Part shown: positions 35,216 through 42,781 of the stretch, in pieces
Numbering within the stretch: position 1 is the first letter of the stretch
How the letters are laid out: each line of letters begins with the position of its first letter
Assembly (NCBI GenBank): GCA_964509205.1
Contig: CAZDVW010000001.1
Location: forward strand, 95,245 to 159,244
DNA from: Duodenibacillus sp964509205
GTDB taxonomy: Bacteria > Pseudomonadota > Gammaproteobacteria > Burkholderiales > Burkholderiaceae_F
Direction of reading: 5' to 3'
Length of the DNA: 64,000 bases
The notes under the pieces: model-generated
Databases searched by the model: none
Seen by the model: only the letters and a program-made list of their open reading frames with translations
Told to the model about the DNA's origin: nothing
Made by a program: the position numbers and the translations under genes

Positions 35216-35866
35216 ATGAATTGCCTCCGTTGCCTTTCTTTAAAACGATCTTCTTGGCTTGCTGTATCCGGCTTTGCTGTTTTCCTTGTCATTTTTGCTC
35301 ACGCCGTGTTCCAAAAATGGCTTTTTATGGAACCCTGCGAGCAATGCGTTTATATCCGTTTTGCCTTTGTACTCGTTGCAATCGGAGCGTTGCTCGTTGC
35401 TCTGAAGCCGTCTAACTTTTTTTTCAGTCTTCCGGGGCTTGCCGTTTCTTTGTACGGGGCGCTTTATGGTCTTTCTTCTTCCCTGCAACTTGCTCAGATC
35501 CATGCGGCCATGCACTCGGAGGAGTCTGATGCTTTCCTGGGGATTGAAGGCTGTTCAACTTCCGCACGCTACCCATTCGATCTACCGCTCGATGTTTGGT
35601 TCCCTGACTGGTTTGCCGCAACGGGCGAGTGCGGAATAGATGCACCAGTTGTTCCGAGCAACACAATCCTTTCTGGACTTCAGGCTTATTTTGTCGATCT
35701 TTACAAAGCCGCTGACGGCTGGTACCTCATCCCCTCATTGCAATGGGGCAATATGGCAGAGTGTTGCGCCGTTTTCTCTGTTGTTTTTTTGCTCGTTTTT
35801 CTTGCCCTCGGCTTCGGGCTTCTTTGGCGGAAGAAAAGCCGATCTGACGAATTCAACAGCATTTAA
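35216..35866 (+). CDS. DsbB/DsbI-like disulfide bond formation membrane protein
   Basis: Quinone-dependent membrane partner that reoxidises the upstream DsbL-like protein. Four hydrophobic helices in 216 residues; the first periplasmic cysteine pair is PCEQC (about 41-44) and the second comes from the long loop (EGCSTS and TGECG). The large second loop and the pairing with a CPFC oxidase fit DsbI better than DsbB. It converges on the MFS gene with 13 bases between. Confidence 0.85.
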   Translation: MNCLRCLSLKRSSWLAVSGFAVFLVIFAHAVFQKWLFMEPCEQCVYIRFAFVLVAIGALLVALKPSNFFFSLPGLAVSLYGALYGLSSSLQLAQIHAAMHSEESDAFLGIEGCSTSARYPFDLPLDVWFPDWFAATGECGIDAPVVPSNTILSGLQAYFVDLYKAADGWYLIPSLQWGNMAECCAVFSVVFLLVFLALGFGLLWRKKSRSDEFNSI

Positions 35867-35879
35867 GAAAACACTTTCT

Positions 35880-37097
35880 TTAAGGTAAGCACTCTTCTCG
35901 GAAGCGAAGCGCAAGCACCCAAAAAATCAACGCCAAAAAGCCGGAAACCGACATTGCAATCGCATATTTCCAAGCCGCCCCCATGCAAAGAGGAGCAAGA
36001 ACTGATGCACTGACGGCAAAGCCCATTGTGTGAAATCCCTGCTGAACGGAAGCGGCTAGTCCTTTGTTCCTTGGATGGTAGTCAAGATTCATCGTCATAA
36101 CAACCGGCCGAATAAGATTTCCGACAAAACTAAAAACGAATCCAAGCAACATGGCAGAAACGTAATCAGGCGTCTCTTCATAAAGTTGAATTGCCATAAC
36201 CGTTTCAAACACAATTAAAACAATCAATGAACCGATAACAAGAACACGAGTCCCCAGACGTTGTGCAAGATACGGTGCAAGAAAAGATCCGACAATTGAA
36301 GCCACAACAAGCGGAACAGAAAGCCACGCAAACCCATCAACGCCGAGCCCCATCACATTCACGACAAAATCTGCGCCGCCGGCAACAACCAGGATCATCC
36401 CCATGAAGCTGAATCCGTTTGAAAGGATCCCGAAACAATAGGCTCGATTTTTAAGACAACTTCCATAACCCAACAGGAGATGAATGAAATCCACTCGATG
36501 ACGATTTTCCTCTTCTAGAGTTTCTTCCAAAAAAAACACCGTTACGAACCAAATGCTCATGGAATACAAAATCAAAAACCAGAACGTAGCTTGCCATCCC
36601 ATCTGAACAACAAGCCATCCGCCGATAATCGGAGCCACAGCAGGAGAAATACTAAAAAGCATTCCGATGATGCTCATAGCACGCGTTGCAGATAAACCAT
36701 CCCAACGATCTCGCACCATTGCCTGAGTAACGACTTGTCCGACGGAGGCTCCGAGACCTTGTAAGAATCTCCAAATATTCATCTCCAGGAGAGACTCCGA
36801 AAAAAGAGCTCCCAAAGAGGCAATACTGAAAAGCATCATCCCGGCCGCAAGAACCGGCTTTCGTCCCAAGGCATCCGACAGGCTTCCGACCGTCAGCGAA
36901 CCAACGGCCAATGCAACAAGGTAAACCGTGAGCATTTCCTGCATAGCCGGCAGAGAAAGCCCGAACTGCTCAGAAAGTGCATGAAAGGCCGGGACAATTC
37001 CATTTGTGGCGAAAGGCCCCAAAGAACAGGTAAACCCCAAGATCGCTACATGAGCCAATGTTGGCTCAAATGTCTTTTTTGATGACGACCTATTCAT
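35880..37097 (-). CDS. MFS drug/metabolite efflux transporter, Bcr/CflA type
   Basis: Twelve-helix major facilitator of 405 residues, driven by protons. The N-terminal PFATNGIVPAFHALSEQFG, the motif A loop GSLSDALGRKPVL and the antiporter helix LQGLGASVGQVVTQAMVRD are diagnostic of the Bcr/CflA drug:H+ antiporters. The substrate cannot be named. The neighbours give no clue to substrate. Confidence 0.88.
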   Translation of the reverse strand: MNRSSSKKTFEPTLAHVAILGFTCSLGPFATNGIVPAFHALSEQFGLSLPAMQEMLTVYLVALAVGSLTVGSLSDALGRKPVLAAGMMLFSIASLGALFSESLLEMNIWRFLQGLGASVGQVVTQAMVRDRWDGLSATRAMSIIGMLFSISPAVAPIIGGWLVVQMGWQATFWFLILYSMSIWFVTVFFLEETLEEENRHRVDFIHLLLGYGSCLKNRAYCFGILSNGFSFMGMILVVAGGADFVVNVMGLGVDGFAWLSVPLVVASIVGSFLAPYLAQRLGTRVLVIGSLIVLIVFETVMAIQLYEETPDYVSAMLLGFVFSFVGNLIRPVVMTMNLDYHPRNKGLAASVQQGFHTMGFAVSASVLAPLCMGAAWKYAIAMSVSGFLALIFWVLALRFREECLP

Positions 37098-37145
37098 GCT
37101 TTCACCGATTGCCTTTTGCAGAAAACACCTCTGCGTACAAGGAAG

Positions 37146-37922
37146 CTATTGCTTTTCGTCAGATTCTTCCTGACGGCGGCCAACAACCTTGACTAACAAG
37201 ATCCCGAACTCGTAAAGCACAACGAGCGGAAGTGCAAGCAACAACTGCGAGAGAACATCCGGCGGAGTGAAAATGGCCGCTAAAACGAAGGCCCCCACTA
37301 TCACATAGGGTCGAGCGCGAACGAGTCGCTCGGAAGAGGCAAGGCCGACACGATTGAGAACAACCACAAAAATCGGTACTTCAAACGTGATGCCAAAAGC
37401 AAAAAACATCGTAATCACAAAGCCGAAATAACTATCGATATCCGGTGCAAAATTCACGGAGTCCGGTGAAAATCCGGCGATAAACTGAAAAACCATGCGG
37501 AAAACGATGAAGTAACAGTACGCCATGCCGACGGCAAACATCAGGACACTCGAAACAATAACCGGTACAGCCAGTTTCTTTTCCCTTTTGTAAAGAGCCG
37601 GAGCGATGTAAGCCCAAAGCTGATAGAGCACATAAGGGAGCGCCACCACGAAAGCACAGAAGAGCGTGACTTTAAGCGGCACCATAAAGGGAGCAACCAC
37701 ACCGGTCGAAAGCAACTTCGCCCCATCCGGCAACGCTACCATAAGCGGTTTGGAAATCCAGTCAAAAATTTCCTTCATGAAAGGCGACATCGCCACAAAA
37801 ACGATCAACACAGCGATAACGGCACGGACCGTTCTCTGGCGCAACTCGACCAAATGCGCAATCAAGGGTTGTTCGTTGGCCGGATCATCCAACTTGTCTT
37901 CGGCTTGCTCGTTCTTCGACAT
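37146..37922 (-). CDS. tatC: Sec-independent translocase subunit TatC
   Basis: Receptor of the twin-arginine export system, six membrane helices. Conserved parts: PLIAHLVELRQR, PYVLYQLWAYIAPALYKREKK and the F...E of FGITFEVPIF. I use the ATG at 37922 (GAGG upstream), giving 258 residues; the frame also opens with a GTG at 37934. Third gene of tatA-tatB-tatC. Confidence 0.96.
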   Translation of the reverse strand: MSKNEQAEDKLDDPANEQPLIAHLVELRQRTVRAVIAVLIVFVAMSPFMKEIFDWISKPLMVALPDGAKLLSTGVVAPFMVPLKVTLFCAFVVALPYVLYQLWAYIAPALYKREKKLAVPVIVSSVLMFAVGMAYCYFIVFRMVFQFIAGFSPDSVNFAPDIDSYFGFVITMFFAFGITFEVPIFVVVLNRVGLASSERLVRARPYVIVGAFVLAAIFTPPDVLSQLLLALPLVVLYEFGILLVKVVGRRQEESDEKQ

Positions 37923-37930
37923 CCTTGGCC

Positions 37931-38488
37931 TCACCGATAAATGCGAACTCGACTGACTCGAGATCGAACGGCGTAATGACGCCGACGCCCGGGAGTAAGA
38001 ACCGGCGACGCATCTCCAAGCCCGCGCTTGATCTGCTCAAGTTGCTCGGCGATTTCTGCAACGTCTGGTTCCTCTCGATAACGGCGAGAGAAAGATTCAG
38101 CCTTAACCGGATGCACTGAGCCAAAATCATCGGTAAAAGAAACTGCCTTTGTCGGGAGTTCCGCCGTATTCTCCTGCGGTCGAAGAGTTCGATCAGAAAA
38201 AGCAACCTCTTGTCGAATCGAATCCACTTCGCTCTTCACAGAATCAATCCCGCCGCGCACGCTGTCTGAAACTTCCTCAGCGATGCTTCGAGCCCTCTTC
38301 TCAAGATCTTTGAATTCAGACATTTCCGCCTCAAGCTCAATGTCTTCTTTGACCTGATTGATGACTCTTCTTGCCTTAGAAAAATACTTTCCGGCAACAC
38401 GGGCGACAACAGGCAAGCGCTCGGGGCCAAGAACCACGAGCGCTACAACACCAATAACAAGGAGTTCCGAAAAACCGAAATCGAACAT
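37931..38488 (-). CDS. tatB: Sec-independent translocase subunit TatB
   Basis: Bitopic Tat receptor component: N-terminal helix FDFGFSELLVIGVVALVVLG with the conserved Glu, hinge GPERLP, amphipathic helix and a long charged tail. 185 residues, slightly long for the family. It follows tatA after 69 bases. Confidence 0.94.
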   Translation of the reverse strand: MFDFGFSELLVIGVVALVVLGPERLPVVARVAGKYFSKARRVINQVKEDIELEAEMSEFKDLEKRARSIAEEVSDSVRGGIDSVKSEVDSIRQEVAFSDRTLRPQENTAELPTKAVSFTDDFGSVHPVKAESFSRRYREEPDVAEIAEQLEQIKRGLGDASPVLTPGRRRHYAVRSRVSRVRIYR

Positions 38489-38557
38489 CTTCTAAGTCTG
38501 CTGCACGATTCGAAAATCTATTCACGCCCGTGTCAAACTTCAGCGTCTTTTTTCAAT

Positions 38558-39064
38558 TCACTCTTCGGAATTTTTCGTCGTCGACTTCTTGGAAGCCGAT
38601 TTCTTTGTCGCTGTTGTTTTCTTGGAAACAGTTGTCTTCTTTGCGACAGCCTTCTTAGCAGACGAGGTCACTTTCTTCGTGGCCGTTTTCTTCGTCGCTA
38701 CCTTTTTCTCGACAGGCTTCTTCTCTTTTTTAGCCGTCGATTTGCGTGCAACCGTTCTTCTTTTGGGCTTTTTTTCAACCGGCGCTTCTTCGATTTTTTC
38801 AACGGCCGTCGTCTCTGTGGCAGGAACCGATTCAAGCATTACTGGTTTGGTTTGTTCTTCTGCAACAACCGTTTTCTCAGTCGTCGTTTCGGGAGAAGCG
38901 GCAACACTCTTCTCTTCCTCTTTTTCTCCCTCCTTGACTCCTTCTCTGAAACCCTTGATTGCACCGCCGAGGTCCTTGCCTGCATTCTTCAGCTTGCTCG
39001 TGCCAAATATGAGTGCAACAACAATAAGAACTATCAGCCAATGCCAAATGGACATAGATCCCAT
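38558..39064 (-). CDS. tatA: TatA with a long histone H1-like Lys/Thr/Ala tail
   Basis: Pore-forming Tat subunit. Residues 1-50 are normal TatA (SIWHWLIVLIVVALIFGTSKL, then the amphipathic helix GKDLGGAIKGF). Beyond this the protein carries about 115 extra residues: an acidic/Thr-rich segment and then a repetitive basic tail built from KKT, AKK and ATKK units, which resembles histone H1/AlgP-type C-termini. Total 168 residues against a usual 70-90. The ATG at 39064 has GGAG 7 bases upstream. The tail reads through without a frame break, so it appears real. Confidence 0.92.
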   Translation of the reverse strand: MGSMSIWHWLIVLIVVALIFGTSKLKNAGKDLGGAIKGFREGVKEGEKEEEKSVAASPETTTEKTVVAEEQTKPVMLESVPATETTAVEKIEEAPVEKKPKRRTVARKSTAKKEKKPVEKKVATKKTATKKVTSSAKKAVAKKTTVSKKTTATKKSASKKSTTKNSEE

Positions 39065-39091
39065 CACTTGCTCCTTTTACTTTCAATTCGA

Positions 39092-39433
39092 TTAAGCCAC
39101 TTTTCGCCACGGGTGCGGGCCGCCTAAAACATGAATGTGAAGATGTGCAACGGCCTGACCGCCATCTTTACCTGTATTAATAATTGTTCTGAAGCCGCCG
39201 GCACAGCCGTTCTCTTTGGCTAACTTCGGAACAAGCCCGAGCAGTTTTCCGAGAAGCGGCGTATCTTCCGGACCAACATTCGCCAATGAAACAATGTGTT
39301 TTTTCGGAATAATCAAGAAATGAATCGGTGCGGCAGGATTAATGTCGTGAAAAGCTAGAACATCCTCATCCTCGTAAACCTTTTTGCAGGGAATCTCCCC
39401 TCGGATGATTTTGCAAAAAATACAGTCTTCCAT
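39092..39433 (-). CDS. hinT: HIT-family nucleotide hydrolase (HinT-like)
   Basis: Histidine-triad protein of 113 residues hydrolysing purine nucleoside phosphoramidates. N-terminal CIFCKIIRGEIP, centre HFLIIPKKHI, and the active-site triad HLHIHVLGG near the C-terminus. It stands 27 bases upstream of tatA on the same strand, the normal HIT-tatABC order of betaproteobacteria; hisI/hisE, often also present, are not here. Confidence 0.94.
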   Translation of the reverse strand: MEDCIFCKIIRGEIPCKKVYEDEDVLAFHDINPAAPIHFLIIPKKHIVSLANVGPEDTPLLGKLLGLVPKLAKENGCAGGFRTIINTGKDGGQAVAHLHIHVLGGPHPWRKVA

Positions 39434-39527
39434 TTTCCTCTCCGTACGAAACGCTCTCTCTCGTATTCAAATCTTATGCAACTTATGAACCAATTGCAGA
39501 TACACACTCAACTGGTAATGCTAGCAA

Positions 39528-39675
39528 ATATCCCTTCTCAAGAAGGAATATCCGCTGAAAAAACTCTCTGAAAAATGCAATCCTCTACATGGAAATCTGC
39601 CGATACAACCCCAGCCAAAATTCAGTATCTGAAACTCCTTCAGAGAATTCCCACAAAAAAAGAAGGAGAATTCTC
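39528..39675 (+). promoter_or_regulatory. Structured leader upstream of the sstT-like gene
   Basis: Three inverted repeats in the 284-base gap. A tight hairpin at 39528-39551 has arms of 11 bases with one mismatch. Further on, CTCCTTC (39635-39641) can pair with GAAGGAG (39662-39668), while GAGAATTC (39643-39650) can pair with GAATTCTC (39668-39675). The last two pairings cross, so they exclude each other or form a pseudoknot. GAAGGAG is also the Shine-Dalgarno of the small ORF that follows. Confidence 0.45.
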
Positions 39676-39682
39676 GCATAAA

Positions 39683-39721
39683 ATGCCAATTTTCCATGTT
39701 TGGTCTTTAGGTAAAAAATGA
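39683..39721 (+). CDS. Possible 12-codon leader ORF coupled to the symporter gene
   Basis: ATG...TGA frame encoding MPIFHVWSLGKK, whose stop overlaps the symporter's start codon (ATGA). An AAGGAG site lies 14 bases upstream, a rather long spacing, inside the competing stems described above. It could couple translation of the transporter to the leader structure. No amino acid bias suggests classical attenuation. Weakly supported. Confidence 0.35.
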   Translation: MPIFHVWSLGKK

Positions 39722-40947
39722 CTGCAACTGCTACGCCTGGCTTTTCTTCCAGCCAGAAGAAGATGGCTCTTCTTTACATTATTGCCATCATTCTCGGTGT
39801 CCTTAACGGTTTCTGGGGAGTTCCTCTGACCGTTCAGGGAGCTGATCTCATCGCGAATATTTTCGTGCGTCTTTTTAAATTTATTGCCATCCCTGTTATT
39901 GCAATTTCCATCATTGCCACACTCGGAAGAACCTCGCGTGCGAAAGATTCGGTAACCATTTTCCGTCACACCGTGTTTTATACGCTCCTGACAACAATTT
40001 TGGCTGCCTCAATTGCCGCTCTGTTTTTCTTCCTGTTTGCTCCGGCCAACGTTGCAATGCCGACGGCAACGGAACCGGCAGGGATTGTGCAGCATTCCTA
40101 TATGGAATATCTGCTCTCGGCTATTCCGAACAATGTTATTGCACCCTTCTTATCCGGCAATGTTCTTGCCGTCTTGCTGATTGCCGCCGCTTTCGGGCTA
40201 GCCTTGGCCAACCTGCCCTCTGATCTTCCGGGAAAAGGGGCTGTTCTTGCGTTATTTGACGGCTTGCAGGCAACTTTCTTCAAATTGATTCAATGGATCA
40301 TTCTTGCCTTGCCGCTCGGGATCTTCGGCTTTGTTTCTCAACTCATGATGGAAATCAATGCCGGCGTCAACATCGGCGGACTCGGATCGTACTTCGCAAC
40401 TGTTCTGACAGCAAACTTTGTCCAAATGCTTGTCATTTTGCCCTTGTTGCTGCTCGCTCGCGGGCTTAACCCGTTCAAGGTTGCGAAAGCCATGCTTCCG
40501 GCTCTAACGCTTGCTTTCTTCTCGAAGTCCTCTGCGGCTACGCTTCCCGTGACGATGCAGAGTGCAGAAAACAATCTGAAGGTTCAACCAAAAGTTGCCC
40601 GCTTCGTTTTGCCCATCTGCACAACAATCAACATGAACGGCTGTGCTGCATTCATTCTCATCACCGTCATTTATCTGATGCAAAACGCTGGCTTGGAAAT
40701 CACCTTCACGACCGTCATCGCCTGGATCTTGATTTCGACGTTGGCCGCCGTCGGGAATGCCGGAGTTCCGATGGGATGCTTCTTCTTGGCCGCAAGTCTT
40801 CTGGCAAGCATGAATATTCCGATCGGGCTCATGGGTGTTATTCTTCCCTTCTATGCCGTCATTGACATGATCGAAACAACACTGAATGTTTGGTCTGACT
40901 CCTGCGTCGCAGCGATGGTTGACAACGATCTCAAAACCAAACAGTAA
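39718..40947 (+). CDS. sstT: Dicarboxylate/amino acid:cation symporter, SstT-like
   Basis: Sodium-coupled symporter of the DAACS family, 409 residues. Family elements: the serine-rich hairpin FFSKSSAATLPVTM (HP1), INMNGCAAF (helix 7, the NMDG-type motif) and NAGVPMGCFFLAASLL (HP2), followed by YAVIDMIETTLNVWSDSC. The pattern is closest to serine/threonine transporter SstT, but glutamate or aspartate are possible. It is preceded by an unusual structured leader and ends in a strong terminator. Confidence 0.85.
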   Translation: MTATATPGFSSSQKKMALLYIIAIILGVLNGFWGVPLTVQGADLIANIFVRLFKFIAIPVIAISIIATLGRTSRAKDSVTIFRHTVFYTLLTTILAASIAALFFFLFAPANVAMPTATEPAGIVQHSYMEYLLSAIPNNVIAPFLSGNVLAVLLIAAAFGLALANLPSDLPGKGAVLALFDGLQATFFKLIQWIILALPLGIFGFVSQLMMEINAGVNIGGLGSYFATVLTANFVQMLVILPLLLLARGLNPFKVAKAMLPALTLAFFSKSSAATLPVTMQSAENNLKVQPKVARFVLPICTTINMNGCAAFILITVIYLMQNAGLEITFTTVIAWILISTLAAVGNAGVPMGCFFLAASLLASMNIPIGLMGVILPFYAVIDMIETTLNVWSDSCVAAMVDNDLKTKQ

Positions 40948-40974
40948 CCGCTTTTGAATCTGCTCGTTTCGTTT

Positions 40975-41006
40975 AAAAAAAGAGGCGCTTTTAAAGCGCC
41001 TCTTTT
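40975..41006. terminator. Bidirectional terminator between symporter and response regulator genes
   Basis: Inverted repeat AGAGGCGCTT/AAGCGCCTCT with A and T flanks on both sides; it separates two convergent genes. Confidence 0.88.
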
Positions 41007-41023
41007 CACAAAAACCGAATCAA

Positions 41024-41683
41024 TCAGAGTTTGTCCAAATGATGCTCAACGGCAAACACAGCTGCCTGAACACGGCTTCGAATATTGAGTTTGCGTAGCA
41101 CGCTTTGCACATGAACCTTAACCGTTGACTCTGCCAAATCAAGCTCTCTTGCAATCTCTTTGTTGGAAACTCCGCGGGTAAGCCAGGCAAGCGTTTCACG
41201 CTCACGCGGAGTAAGCGAATCAATCTCCGGCGTTTGGCTGACCGGTTGCTGTTTGCCCGAACGCAACTTCATCAGCAGAGCGCTCGTCATTTCCGGAGAA
41301 ATCACGTTGTCGCCTGCAACAGCACGACGAATGCTCTGAAGCAAGAAGTCCGCATCGATCTTTTTCAAGAGATAACCGCAGGCCCCGAGACGCATGCACT
41401 CGGTCAGATCCTCGCCATCTTCACTGACCGTCAGCATAAGAACAACTGCTTTCGGATGCGTTTCTAAGATCTGTGCAAGCGCCTCACGCCCGTTCATAAC
41501 CGGCATATCTAAGTCAAGAAGCACTAAATCCGGCTGAACCTGCTCAACGAGTTTGACGCCTTCCAACCCGTCAGCTGCTTCGCCGACAATCTCAAAATCC
41601 GTCTGTCTGCTCAGCAAAGCCTTCAGACCGCTTCTGAAAAGTGCGTGGTCATCCACTAAAGCAATACGGATTTTGTGATCCAT
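41024..41683 (-). CDS. NarL/FixJ-family response regulator without a neighbouring kinase
   Basis: Two-domain transcription regulator of 219 residues. Receiver domain with the acidic pocket DD (11-12), phosphoacceptor D57 in LLDLDMP and the lysine in LLKKI; LuxR-type HTH near the C-terminus (LTPRERETLAWLTRGVSNKEIARELDLAESTVKVHV, residues about 155-190). No histidine kinase lies nearby, so the partner is elsewhere or absent. It resembles NarL most, but the targets cannot be read from this window. Confidence 0.92.
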   Translation of the reverse strand: MDHKIRIALVDDHALFRSGLKALLSRQTDFEIVGEAADGLEGVKLVEQVQPDLVLLDLDMPVMNGREALAQILETHPKAVVLMLTVSEDGEDLTECMRLGACGYLLKKIDADFLLQSIRRAVAGDNVISPEMTSALLMKLRSGKQQPVSQTPEIDSLTPRERETLAWLTRGVSNKEIARELDLAESTVKVHVQSVLRKLNIRSRVQAAVFAVEHHLDKL

Positions 41684-41725
41684 GCAAACCTCCTATGCCC
41701 TTTAACGGTTGTTTTGTGCCCCAAA

Positions 41726-42241
41726 TTAAGCCTTTGCAACCGTTTCCTGCTTCTCTTGTGCCGCCTGCATTTCGGCAATGCGTTGTTGCAGAAGCGTTTC
41801 AAAATTCACTTCCGGCAAGTTCACGGTCGGCAGACCTGTGCGATTAATCAAGTCGGAAAGGTTGGCGCGCAAATACGGCAGAAGAAGGGAGGGACAAACA
41901 ACATTCGTAACATGAGGGATCGCCTCCTGAGGCAAATTCTTAAACTCGAAAATGCCCGATTGGCTGCCCTCGACCAAAAACATCGTTTTTTCCTTAAATC
42001 CGACCGTAATCGTGGCTCGAAGCACCACTTCAAACAGATCCTTTACAGGCAACGGACGAGCAGCCACGCCAAACTTGAAATCCACAGCAGGCTGTTCGTC
42101 GTGATCTTCTAAAAAGATATCCGGCGCATGAGGCATCTCAAGCGAGGCATCCTTTAAAAAACTGCGAACCAGCTGAAAGCTCGGCTGTTCTGCTTGATTC
42201 TCTTTTTCCTGCGTCTGAGCAGTTGTATTTTCTTCTGCCAT
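41726..42241 (-). CDS. secB: Protein-export chaperone SecB
   Basis: Tetrameric chaperone delivering unfolded preproteins to SecA. 171 residues, with FQLVRSFLKDASLEMPHAP, the VVLRATITV strand, and CPSLLLPYLRANLSDL near the C-terminus. The Gln/Glu-rich ends are disordered. In related genomes grxC lies between the rhodanese gene and secB; here it is missing. Confidence 0.96.
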   Translation of the reverse strand: MAEENTTAQTQEKENQAEQPSFQLVRSFLKDASLEMPHAPDIFLEDHDEQPAVDFKFGVAARPLPVKDLFEVVLRATITVGFKEKTMFLVEGSQSGIFEFKNLPQEAIPHVTNVVCPSLLLPYLRANLSDLINRTGLPTVNLPEVNFETLLQQRIAEMQAAQEKQETVAKA

Positions 42242-42275
42242 AGAAAACCTCTAGAAAAAATCGGGTGATAAACGA

Positions 42276-42680
42276 TTAGCGGGAAAATGGAACACCGCTA
42301 GTTCTCCACGCATTCAATCCGCCTTGCAAAACAAAAACGCCTTTAAATCCCGTTCCTCGCAAAAGCTGAGCCACCATCTGGGTACGGCGTCCGTCTGCGT
42401 CCACAAGAAGCACCGGGCGCTCTTTGCTGAGTTTACCCAAAGAGTTCTGGATCGTCGTGGCCGGCAGATTAATCGAGTTGGCAATGTGCGCACGTTTGAA
42501 ATCTTCCGGTTGTCTTAAATCAACGATTTGAGCATTTTTGTGGTTGATAAGATCTATCGCCGACGTACTGTCGAGCTCAGAGCCTCCCTTTCGGCGCTGA
42601 ATCACAGGCCAAGCCAAGGAGAAAACACAGACAAAAATGATCGCAATAAGGAGAATATTATTCAGAAGGAAACTGTTCAC
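42276..42680 (-). CDS. Membrane-anchored rhodanese-like protein lacking the catalytic cysteine
   Basis: One N-terminal membrane helix (about 8-24) and a rhodanese domain. Where active sulfurtransferases have a Cys in the loop before G-x-R, this protein has Asp (LLVDADGRRTQ), so it cannot act as a normal sulfurtransferase. I start it at the GTG at 42680, preceded by GGAAAAG, giving 134 residues; the frame is open to 42752, but an ATG at 42734 is part of a TATAAT promoter box. First gene of rhodanese-secB, divergent from gpmA. Confidence 0.82.
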   Translation of the reverse strand: MNSFLLNNILLIAIIFVCVFSLAWPVIQRRKGGSELDSTSAIDLINHKNAQIVDLRQPEDFKRAHIANSINLPATTIQNSLGKLSKERPVLLVDADGRRTQMVAQLLRGTGFKGVFVLQGGLNAWRTSGVPFSR

Positions 42681-42712
42681 TGTCTTTTCCAGCAAAAAAG
42701 CGCCCCCTTCGA

Positions 42713-42740
42713 TTGATGAGGGCAAGCGCGTCATTATAGA
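42713..42740 (+). promoter_or_regulatory. Sigma-70-like promoter of gpmA
   Basis: -35 TTGATG (42713-42718), 16-base spacing, -10 TATAGA (42735-42740). It overlaps the divergent promoter box of the rhodanese-secB transcript. Confidence 0.5.
42733..42738 (-). promoter_or_regulatory. -10 box of the rhodanese-secB transcript
   Basis: Perfect TATAAT on the minus strand, about 50 bases upstream of the chosen GTG start; the -35 is weak (TTTAGT or TTAGTT). It occupies nearly the same bases as the gpmA -10, so the two polymerases would compete. Confidence 0.55.
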
Positions 42741-42781
42741 ATGACGAGACACAAAAACTAAACTTCTTTTGGAGAGAAAAG

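Noticed and set aside
38589..39095. 168-codon plus-strand frame opposite tatA
   Set aside because: It is the antisense of the Lys/Thr repeat tail of TatA, giving a Val/Phe/Ser-rich repeat; an artefact of the tail's codon composition.
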